Of a stretch of DNA of 64,000 bases, positions 1 to 7,830 are shown piece after piece. This DNA is from Microbulbifer rhizosphaerae (lineage in GTDB: Bacteria; Pseudomonadota; Gammaproteobacteria; Pseudomonadales; Cellvibrionaceae): contig NZ_JACHWZ010000001.1 in assembly GCF_014191725.1 (NCBI RefSeq), positions 1 through 64,000 on the forward strand, in the 5' to 3' direction. Within the stretch, counting starts at the first letter, position 1, and each line of letters begins with the position of its first letter. The notes beneath the pieces are model-generated. The model was not told the DNA's origin. It did not search any database and saw nothing but the letters and a program-made list of their open reading frames with translations. The translations under genes and the position numbers were made by a program.

Positions 1-3000
1 GACTTTCGCGTCAACGAATCCGGCGCGGCCACCTACAGTATTCCCCTGAGCCTGCCCGCCGGCACCGCCGGCGTGGCCCCGGAACTCTCCCTCAATTATT
101 CCAGCCAGGGCGGCAACGGCCTGGTGGGCCACGGTTGGGCCCTGGGCGGCCTCTCCGCCATCAGCCGCTGCCGCCAGACCCTGGGGCAGGACAAACAGGC
201 CAAGGCCATCACCTGGAGCGGCGAAGACCGCTTCTGCCTGGACGGCCAGCGGCTGCTGGCGGTTGAAGAGGGTACCTACGGAAAACCCGGCAGCCTGTAC
301 CGCACCGAGATCGACAGCTTCGCCCTGATCAAAGCCCACGGCGGCACAGACGGCCACCCGGACTACTTCACCGTCGAGCGCAAGGACGGCTCCATCAGCT
401 ACTACGGCGATGGCAACCGTTCCCGCCAGCGGGTAATGGTTGGAGACAAGACCCGCACCTTGACTTGGGGGATCAGCCGCTTCGAGGACAGTGCTCTGAA
501 CCCTATCGAATTTGTCTACGCCGCGGACGTCGACAGGGACGAACCTAACCACGATATCAGCCACCGCATCAGCGAAATCCGCTACGCCTACACCAGCGGC
601 GGCAGCGCCGGTGCCAAGATGGTGTTCGACTATAAGGGTCGGCAAGACCCCATCAGCGGCTACCTGGCGGGCGAACTGCTGCAAACCAAAAAACGCCTAA
701 GCGGCATTCGCGTGCAGAATGACAGCGGCAATGGCCTGCAGGAAGTGCGCCGCTACACACTGGAATACCTGAGCGATCCCCGCGACAACCTCAGTCGCCT
801 CGAACGCATCCGCCAGTGTGCCGGCCCCAACGGCACCCTCTGCCAGCCGGACACCGTCTTCGACTGGCGCCTGCCCCTGCCCGGCAGCTTTGCCGGCGGC
901 GTCAGGGACAGCGTCATCCTCAGTACCCAGCGCGACCGCGCCGCCGTGGGCGCGCGTCCGGCGGATATCAACGGCGACGGGCGCATGGACCTGATCTGGC
1001 TGGAAGCGGATTGGGATGACGATGGTGAGGTCCACGACCAGTACTTCAGATATGTCCTTGCCGACGAAAGTGGCTTCGGTCTCGAACGCCTCGCCTACCG
1101 CGACTCCGCCAATGTGGGCAAGACTCCCTACCGCTGGGAAATGATGGATTACAACGGCGACGGCCGCGCCGACGTGGCCTTTTACGCGAAAAAAGCTGAG
1201 GAGTGGCGTATCCTCCTGTCCCTCCCCAGAGGCAACGGTAACTGGCAGCTGAGCAGCAACTACTTGGCGGCCGAGGGCCTGAAGGACAAGGACGTGCGCT
1301 TTATCGATATTAACGGCGACGGCCTGGTCGATGCTGTCAGCAGCGATGGCTACTGGCTGATGGAGATAGATCCGAATGAACCTATCAGTTCCCACCACTA
1401 CTACCGCTTTGCCGCCAAGGAGCCGCTGACGGTCCAGGGGCTGGAATCCTGGACATTGGAAGACCCCGACAACCAGTCCCGCGAGCATTATCTGAGCCCC
1501 GGCGCGGCTGGGGACTTCAACGGCGATGGTCGCGTCAATCTGATCCTATTCGACACCAAAAAGACCCGGGTGGGGACAGGTCGCCGGCCGGGTTGGCTGC
1601 AGGAACAGCACACCCGCGCCTACCGGGTATCCATCGAAGGCGATGCGCAGGGTGGTTACCAGCTGGTCAACCGCGGCAAGTTGCTGGACTTCGGGCAGTC
1701 TGGGGAAGACTTCGAATCAAAAAATCGCGATTCTAGCGTCGATGCGCTCGAGCGCCACGGGGACCTCAAGCAAAAAGTTCATGTCGCCGACATTAATGGC
1801 GACGGCCTTGCTGACCTGATCCTGCAAGACGATACATATGACGACGATTCTCTGGTGGAAAAGGCTCGTTACCACTATCGCCTGAGCACCGGCCAGAGTT
1901 TCAAAGACGCGGTCAGCCTCGGCGTCATGCCCGAAGAAGCCCAGTTGCAGTGGTTCGACTACGATAACGATGGCGACCAGGATCTGGTCTGGCACGATGC
2001 AGGGCGAAGGCGACTGCGAGTGCGCCGTTGGAACGAGTTGCAGCAGCAGTTTAGCGGGTCGGATGACTTCCGTATTACCAGCGGCAACGAGCAAGCCCTG
2101 CATCTGTTCACCGATATGGATGGCGATGGGGTCACTGACTATGTGCGGGTTGAAAGCGATATCGCCGTCCTACACCCAGCCACCGGCTTCCTAGGTCCTG
2201 TCAATGTCATCGAAAAAATCACAAACGGCCTGGGTGCCGAAACGGATATCGCCTACGGCTCCCTCGCCAACAGCGGCCACTACACCCACTTGGTCCTGGA
2301 CACCACGACTGAAAGCCACGACGAACCGGAGGTGAATCTGCAGTGCGGCGGAGAATACCGCGTGGCCAGTACCGGGTCTTTCTATAGCGCCCTGAACGAC
2401 AGCTGGGAAGGCCAAGACCGCTTGGGCAAACTCTCCCCTACCCTGGAACTGATAGGCCCTATGTACGTGGCCACCCGCGTGGACAGCAGTGCGCCCACGG
2501 CCGGCGATGCCAGCGACGACGACATCAGCAGTATCAGCTACCACTACGCCCAGGCCAAACTCCAGGCTGGCGGCCGCGGCCTGCTTGGCTTCGAGAAGCT
2601 GTGTACCGTCGATGAACAGACCGGGGTCGTGACCACCACCACCTACCGCCAGGACTTCCCCTTCCGGGGGTATCCCCTGAGCACCGAGGTGAAAACCGCG
2701 GCCGGTAAACTGCTCAGTCGCTCCACCAATACCTGGAAACTCAAAAAGGCCAACGGCGCAGCTTGGCAATCCGGTTGGCGGGCCACTGCACTGGCAGATG
2801 GCAGTGCCGAATTGGGCTCGCTCCAGCCCTGGCTTGCAGAGAGCATCGAGGAAACCTACGACCTGAACGGCAACACGGATGGCGACCCACTCAAGACGGT
2901 GACCACGGTCAACGAGTACGACAACCATGGCAATCCGCTACGGATCACCGTCACCACTCTAGCCGCCAATGGTGACACCTTCATCACCGACACGGAGAAC

Positions 3001-6000
3001 GACTACGGCGAGGGCCGCAGCCTGACCTTGGCCAATACGGATCATATGCTCTCCGGCTACCCGGAACTGGGCCGCCTGGTGGAGACGATCGTCATCCACA
3101 CCCGCACCGAAAACGGCGCAACGGATAGCGTCAAGCGCATCAGCCGCTTCGACTACCACCCGGACGGCCCCGAGGCTGGCCTGCTGTGGTGGGAAAAAGT
3201 CGAGCCGGATGACGACACCCTGCGGCTCACCTCCACCTATACCTACGACGACTTCGGCAACAAGGAAACCGCCACCCAGGCCACTGCGGGCGAGGAGCCC
3301 CGCAGCAGCCGCTGGACCTACCAGGGCGGCCAGGGCCGCTATCTGGAAACGGAGGAAAACGCCTACCGCCAGGTAACCAGCAGAGTGCTGGCCCGCGACG
3401 AACTGGGCCAGCCCACCCTGGTGGAGGACATCGCCGGCGTCCAGACCCTGTTCGACTACGACGCCTTCGGCCGTAAGGTTCTGGAATACAACCAGACCGG
3501 AGCCCACTCAATCACTCTGCTGTCCGCCCCCGGCGACCACTGTCCCGCGGGCAGCGCCTACCAGCAGACGGCGAAAGACGCCGGCGGTGCCGAATCCCTG
3601 GCCTGCTTCGACGTCGTGGGCCGGAAAACCCGCAGTGCTACCCGCGGCTTCGACGGCGCTTGGGTCTATGCCGATACCGAGTACGACAACCTCGGCCGCG
3701 TCAGTCGCAAATCCGAACCCTACAGTGGCAGTGCCCAGTACTGGACGGCGATGGACTACGACATCCTCGGCCGCGTCGTGGGCACCGACTTGCCGGGCAC
3801 CCTCAACAACAACGGCATTACCGGCACCGATGGACTGCCCCACGATGTCCACGTGGACTATCAAGGCTACAAAACCGTCACCACCAACCCCGAGGGCCAC
3901 ACCAAGACCGAGACCAAAAACGCACAAGGCGAACTGGTCTTCGTCAAAGACAACCTCGGTGGCAAGCTGGAATACCGCTACGACGCCCAGGGTAATCTGC
4001 GTTTCGCCACCCGCACAGGCGACAAGGGCGGACTCAGCACCGTCACCGAAATGCGCTATGACAAGCTCGGGCGCAAGGAGTATATGAGCGACCTGGACAA
4101 GGGCGAGTGGCACTACGGCTACAACGGCTTCGGCGAATTGGAGTGGCAGATCGACGCCAAGCGGCAGATGGTCGTCAACGAATACGACCGCCTCGGCCGC
4201 TTGGAGCGGAGAACCGACTACCGCAACGGTGATATCGAGGACCCGGAGGAGCTGAACACCGATGGCAATATCGAAAGCGAAACCCTCTGGAGCTACAACA
4301 ATAATCGAAACAAGGGTGACGGAAGCCCCCACTGGGAGGAAGATGTCCCGCCCGGCGCACTTGCCGGTGTGATCGGCGTCGAAAGCGACTATGCCGAAGT
4401 GCCGAGTTACGATCGCTTCGGCCGCCTCGACAGCCAGCTCACCAGCCTCGCAGAAGGCGACGACCACTGGACCCGCACCACCTACGACCAGTACGGCCGC
4501 GTCTTCCAGCAGTTCGACGCTGGAGGCGACGGCACTTGGCGCTCCAGCGCCACCGAAAACGTCTACAACCAATACGGCTACCTCGAAGCCGTCGTGGATG
4601 CGGAAAACATCAACCAGGCCAGCGGGGAAAACTTCTACACCGTCCTCGCCATGGACGAACGCGGCAACGTCACCCGCTTCCGCCAGGGTAACGGCGTAGT
4701 CACCGACAGGACCTACGACCCAGCCACCGGCCGCCTCGAACACCAGACCGCCTCGGTGCTCGGCATCACCCAGGTCCAGGACCTCACCTATCAGTGGAGC
4801 AATCTCGGCAACCTGGAAAACCGCCGCGACCGCAGCGGTGGCAAGAACCTGTTCGAGGAGTTCCAGTACGACGGCCTCAATCGCCTGAAGCGCGCCCAGG
4901 TCAGTGCCGAGGGAATGCAGCGGGAAGCGCAGATTGTCGAATACGACGGCCTCGGCAATATCGAATACAAGTCCGACGTGGGCGACTACTACTACGCAGG
5001 AGACAGCGAGAGCGACGAGCAATGTGACCAAAAAGCCGGCCCTCACGCCGTCTGCGCCACTTCCGACGGCGTCACCTACAGCTACGACGCCAACGGCAAT
5101 ATGACCAGCGACTCCAGCGGCAGAACCCTGGTCTACACCACCTTCGACAAACCCGAAACCATCACCAAGGGAGGTCACACCACCGAATTCCGGTACGGCC
5201 CCGACAGGAGCCGCTACCTCAGAATCGACACCGACAGCAGCAATAACACAACGGAAACCCGCTACATCGGTAATGTCGAAAAAATCACCAAATCCGATGG
5301 GTCGAGGGAAATCAAGCGCTACCTCCCCGGCGGCGCTATCGTCACCCTGTCCACCGAATCCGACGGCAGCACAAGTCGCACCAGCCGCTACCTGCACAAG
5401 GACCACCTGGGCTCGGTGGATGTGATCACCGACAAGAGCGGCACGGTCATCCAGGAGCTTTCCTTCGACCCCTGGGGCCAGAGAAGAAACGCCCAGGACT
5501 GGACCGTCCTGATCGCTGCGGATCTCACCGGCTTCGACACCAGCCTCACCACAAGAGGCTACACCGGCCACGAGATGCTGGACCAAGTGGGCCTGATCCA
5601 TATGAACGGGCGGATCTACGATGCCAGGCTGGGCCGGTTCCTGCAGGCGGACCCGTTTATCCAGGCGGCCTCTGACACGCAGATGTACAATCGGTACAGC
5701 TATGTGCGGAATAATCCGCTGGTCTATACGGATTCGTCAGGCTACAAAATTGATTTCTGGAGCGCTGTTAAGATTGTTATTGCGGTTGTCCTGACAGTGG
5801 CTTGTGAGGGGGCTTGTGGACCAGAGGTCTGGGCGTGGGCAATGGGTACTACTAGCGCCGCCCAGGCGATTACGCAAGGGGGTGATTTCGAACAGATAGC
5901 CACAGCGGCGTTTACAGGTGCCGTTATGGGATATTTTGGGGCCTCCTTGGGTGCCGGTGGCTGGACAGGAACGGAGGCATTCTACTTTGGTGTGGTTGGT

Positions 6001-6648
6001 GGTATAACCAGCGTCTTACAAGGAGGCAAGTTTGGACATGGCTTTGTCAGCGCTTATGTTGGAGCGGCGGTCAATGCCAGCGGAGTGCTTCAAGGTCAGT
6101 CTGGGCCTGTTCAGTTTTTGGGTAGTGTTGTTGTTGGGGGCACTGTATCCGAGGCTACTGGTGGAAAATTTGCAAATGGGGCTGTTTATGCTGCATTTGC
6201 ATTCGCAGTTGGTAGGATTACGTATAAGGATTGGGATTGGAGGAAAAATACACCCGACCTTAGTGAGTGTGGGGGGGCAGTTTCATGTGGTGCAACAGTT
6301 GAAGAGTGGGACCCTGATGGGGAAAGTAGACAAGGTTTCTATGACGCAACTGAAAAGGCGAAATCTAATAGGGCTAAATCTGCAGATGTGCCCTATGACA
6401 ATGATCCTGCTCTCGAATCGGTTGATGAATCTGTTATGTCGATCAAAGAAGTTGAAAAGCGAAATGTTAAGGCTGCAAATAAAATTAAAAATAAATTTAT
6501 ATCCAAAATCGCACCTAAACCACTCCAAAAATCTACGGAAGCTGGTTTAAATAAAATAACTAATGATTATATTATCGACCCGATGTATACCCCTGAAGGG
6601 CAGGAGATTCTGAATGAACTTTATGATAGGCCAGAGGTTGAAGAGTAA
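1..6648 (+). CDS. SpvB/FG-GAP/Rhs-repeat giant protein, 5' end outside window
   Basis: The reading frame is open from base 1, so the true start lies upstream; 2215 residues are visible. The first residues read as an SpvB N-terminal domain (GTAGVAPELSLNYSSQGGNG). They are followed by FG-GAP/VCBS calcium-type motifs (DINGDGRMDLIW near 960, DYNGDGRADVAF near 1150, further copies near 1310, 1510, 1780, 1960 and 2115), a TcdB-middle-like region, and many Rhs YD repeats from about 3200 to 5400. The Rhs core (YLHKDHLGSVDVITD, then GRFLQADP and YSYVRNNPLVY) ends near 5740. The last 300 residues are a Gly/Ala-rich hydrophobic stretch and then a Lys/Asn-rich tail, coded with visibly lower GC. In polymorphic toxins of this family the post-core tip is the variable effector. 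I do not recognise the tip, so toxin activity is inferred from architecture only. Confidence 0.9.
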   Translation, partial: DFRVNESGAATYSIPLSLPAGTAGVAPELSLNYSSQGGNGLVGHGWALGGLSAISRCRQTLGQDKQAKAITWSGEDRFCLDGQRLLAVEEGTYGKPGSLYRTEIDSFALIKAHGGTDGHPDYFTVERKDGSISYYGDGNRSRQRVMVGDKTRTLTWGISRFEDSALNPIEFVYAADVDRDEPNHDISHRISEIRYAYTSGGSAGAKMVFDYKGRQDPISGYLAGELLQTKKRLSGIRVQNDSGNGLQEVRRYTLEYLSDPRDNLSRLERIRQCAGPNGTLCQPDTVFDWRLPLPGSFAGGVRDSVILSTQRDRAAVGARPADINGDGRMDLIWLEADWDDDGEVHDQYFRYVLADESGFGLERLAYRDSANVGKTPYRWEMMDYNGDGRADVAFYAKKAEEWRILLSLPRGNGNWQLSSNYLAAEGLKDKDVRFIDINGDGLVDAVSSDGYWLMEIDPNEPISSHHYYRFAAKEPLTVQGLESWTLEDPDNQSREHYLSPGAAGDFNGDGRVNLILFDTKKTRVGTGRRPGWLQEQHTRAYRVSIEGDAQGGYQLVNRGKLLDFGQSGEDFESKNRDSSVDALERHGDLKQKVHVADINGDGLADLILQDDTYDDDSLVEKARYHYRLSTGQSFKDAVSLGVMPEEAQLQWFDYDNDGDQDLVWHDAGRRRLRVRRWNELQQQFSGSDDFRITSGNEQALHLFTDMDGDGVTDYVRVESDIAVLHPATGFLGPVNVIEKITNGLGAETDIAYGSLANSGHYTHLVLDTTTESHDEPEVNLQCGGEYRVASTGSFYSALNDSWEGQDRLGKLSPTLELIGPMYVATRVDSSAPTAGDASDDDISSISYHYAQAKLQAGGRGLLGFEKLCTVDEQTGVVTTTTYRQDFPFRGYPLSTEVKTAAGKLLSRSTNTWKLKKANGAAWQSGWRATALADGSAELGSLQPWLAESIEETYDLNGNTDGDPLKTVTTVNEYDNHGNPLRITVTTLAANGDTFITDTENDYGEGRSLTLANTDHMLSGYPELGRLVETIVIHTRTENGATDSVKRISRFDYHPDGPEAGLLWWEKVEPDDDTLRLTSTYTYDDFGNKETATQATAGEEPRSSRWTYQGGQGRYLETEENAYRQVTSRVLARDELGQPTLVEDIAGVQTLFDYDAFGRKVLEYNQTGAHSITLLSAPGDHCPAGSAYQQTAKDAGGAESLACFDVVGRKTRSATRGFDGAWVYADTEYDNLGRVSRKSEPYSGSAQYWTAMDYDILGRVVGTDLPGTLNNNGITGTDGLPHDVHVDYQGYKTVTTNPEGHTKTETKNAQGELVFVKDNLGGKLEYRYDAQGNLRFATRTGDKGGLSTVTEMRYDKLGRKEYMSDLDKGEWHYGYNGFGELEWQIDAKRQMVVNEYDRLGRLERRTDYRNGDIEDPEELNTDGNIESETLWSYNNNRNKGDGSPHWEEDVPPGALAGVIGVESDYAEVPSYDRFGRLDSQLTSLAEGDDHWTRTTYDQYGRVFQQFDAGGDGTWRSSATENVYNQYGYLEAVVDAENINQASGENFYTVLAMDERGNVTRFRQGNGVVTDRTYDPATGRLEHQTASVLGITQVQDLTYQWSNLGNLENRRDRSGGKNLFEEFQYDGLNRLKRAQVSAEGMQREAQIVEYDGLGNIEYKSDVGDYYYAGDSESDEQCDQKAGPHAVCATSDGVTYSYDANGNMTSDSSGRTLVYTTFDKPETITKGGHTTEFRYGPDRSRYLRIDTDSSNNTTETRYIGNVEKITKSDGSREIKRYLPGGAIVTLSTESDGSTSRTSRYLHKDHLGSVDVITDKSGTVIQELSFDPWGQRRNAQDWTVLIAADLTGFDTSLTTRGYTGHEMLDQVGLIHMNGRIYDARLGRFLQADPFIQAASDTQMYNRYSYVRNNPLVYTDSSGYKIDFWSAVKIVIAVVLTVACEGACGPEVWAWAMGTTSAAQAITQGGDFEQIATAAFTGAVMGYFGASLGAGGWTGTEAFYFGVVGGITSVLQGGKFGHGFVSAYVGAAVNASGVLQGQSGPVQFLGSVVVGGTVSEATGGKFANGAVYAAFAFAVGRITYKDWDWRKNTPDLSECGGAVSCGATVEEWDPDGESRQGFYDATEKAKSNRAKSADVPYDNDPALESVDESVMSIKEVEKRNVKAANKIKNKFISKIAPKPLQKSTEAGLNKITNDYIIDPMYTPEGQEILNELYDRPEVEE

Positions 6649-7033
6649 AATTTTTATATCCCTAATGGCTTTTATTTCTGGGTGTGTCTCCAATGTAATA
6701 CCCTTAAAGGCTAAGCCCAGCCTAAATCAGTTAAATAAGGGGCAGATAACTGTTGGTGATCCTGTAAACAATCCTAAAGTGTTGTATCCAACAAAGCAGT
6801 TAGAGAGTAAACAAGATGGTTGGGCGTTAGTTAAACTTGATCTTGATGAAGATGGGAATACAAAAAATATTGAGGCCATTGATTGTAGCCCAGTGTTTTC
6901 TTTTTGTTATGCTGCCGAGAAGTATTTCGCTGAGGCTCAATATCATCCTCCTGCAAAAGACGGTAATCCCGTAAAAGTAATAGGGCATTATTTCATTCTC
7001 AATTTTTTTGTAAGCAAAACAGAACACCCATAG
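6614..7033 (+). CDS. Small lipoprotein with TonB C-terminal-like domain
   Basis: The 139-residue product begins with a short basic region and a hydrophobic segment ending in a lipobox-like FISGC, so it is probably a lipoprotein. The remainder resembles the TonB C-terminal fold: GWALVKLDLDEDGNTKNIEA is followed by the AAEKYFAEAQYHPP block and a final beta-strand. It starts 35 bp inside the end of the Rhs gene, which suggests translational coupling, and it shares that gene's low-GC tail. Position directly after an Rhs tip is where an immunity protein would normally sit. A TonB-C-like lipoprotein is not a standard immunity family that I know, so that role is only a possibility. An envelope-adaptor role is equally open. 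Confidence 0.65.
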   Translation: MNFMIGQRLKSKIFISLMAFISGCVSNVIPLKAKPSLNQLNKGQITVGDPVNNPKVLYPTKQLESKQDGWALVKLDLDEDGNTKNIEAIDCSPVFSFCYAAEKYFAEAQYHPPAKDGNPVKVIGHYFILNFFVSKTEHP

Positions 7034-7162
7034 AGCTGTTTCTGACTATGGAAAAACGGATCAAGGAAACGTGGCACGCATTGGACACCCATTTAAAAGG
7101 CGTCCCAATGACAGTAGAGGGGGCGGCAGCTTCTATCTTGATAGACCGCACACTATCTCCAG

Positions 7163-7500
7163 GAGGGCCGGGGTCAGGCCTTAGTGCGCCGAGCGAAGCT
7201 CAGGCGCAGGGGAAGTTGATTAACAAGGAGGTGATTAACGGAAACTGTGCGTAGGTTTCCCGTGGGTGCAAGTCCCACCCGGGCAAGGCTGGTCACCACC
7301 CGGAAGCGAGTCTTGGGCTGTCCCGTGGCGACGCGGGCGGTTAAGCGTAGACAGCGAGCCAGTAGGCCGCGGGGATAGAGCACCGAAAAGACCCTCTTTG
7401 TGGCGCAGAGGGCCGGGGTCAGGCCTTACGCAGAGGGCCGGGGTCACGCAGAGGGCCGGGGTCAGGCCTCGCAGAGGGCCGGGGTCAGGCCTTACAATTT
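7163..7500 (+). repeat. Short direct repeats of GAGGGCCGGGGTCAGGCC type
   Basis: Near-identical copies of a roughly 20-base unit begin at 7163, 7408, 7433 (shortened), 7451 and 7474. A diverged copy lies near 7692 (GAGGGCCGGGGTTAGGTC) and another near 10580, after the next gene. Units of this GGGGTCAG kind are commonly seen next to REP-associated tyrosine transposases in gammaproteobacteria. No such transposase gene is visible here, so I read the block as debris. Confidence 0.6.
7225..7385 (+). mobile_element. Group II intron-like RNA fragment (remnant)
   Basis: The stretch contains GTGGGTGCAAGTCCCACCC, then CAAGGCTGGTCACC and GGAAGCGAGTCTTGGGC. These resemble blocks I associate with the 5' domain of bacterial group II introns. 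No reverse transcriptase/maturase frame follows, so this would be a truncated remnant. The call rests on remembered consensus and was not tested with a covariance model; another structured RNA is possible. Confidence 0.35.
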
Positions 7501-7524
7501 ACATCTAGGGGTCAGGGGTCACCC

Positions 7525-7574
7525 ATTAGGCAGCCTCGTCCCGCTGCCACGGTGGTGGGGCGAGGCTGCCTAAT
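7525..7574. repeat. Long imperfect palindrome (hairpin)
   Basis: Arms 7525-7542 (ATTAGGCAGCCTCGTCCC) and 7557-7574 (GGGGCGAGGCTGCCTAAT) pair with one mismatch around a 14-base loop. The hairpin lies at the end of the GGGGTCAG repeat block, and no T-tract follows. It looks more like a transposon or REP end than a terminator. Confidence 0.6.
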
Positions 7575-7830
7575 GTTTATCAAGTATAAACAATACAGTT
7601 TAAGGGAATAACAGCTAAGAACCTTTGCTTTATCTTCTTCAGAAAGCCGATCTTTAGGGGAATGTATATGGTGATCGAGGGGGTTGTAGGCGAGGGCCGG
7701 GGTTAGGTCTTTAGTTTTGCATTAAAAAGAAATCACCAAAGCCCGACAGAACAAAAGGAAGGCCGGGCCTGCATGCTAGATTGCAGGATAATTAAGAAAT
7801 GATTCACGTCTGCCTTTCGGGAGAAATTCC
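7575..7830. other. Intergenic stretch without a recognisable gene
   Basis: The only recognisable element is a diverged GGGGTCAGG repeat near 7692-7712. A GGGAGA sequence just before the ATG at 7831 could serve as the ribosome binding site of the next gene. Confidence 0.5.

Noticed and set aside
3508..5601. Long open frame (697 codons) on the minus strand opposite the Rhs gene, and similar long frames opposite the NRPS genes.
   Set aside because: They are antisense shadows in GC-rich coding sequence, low in domain signal and rich in Ala/Val/Gly; the plus-strand frames carry clear families.
7048..7254. A 68-codon open frame in the repeat block.
   Set aside because: It runs through the ATGGGTGTCCAA and GGGGTCAGG repeats, has no recognisable domain and is best explained as chance.
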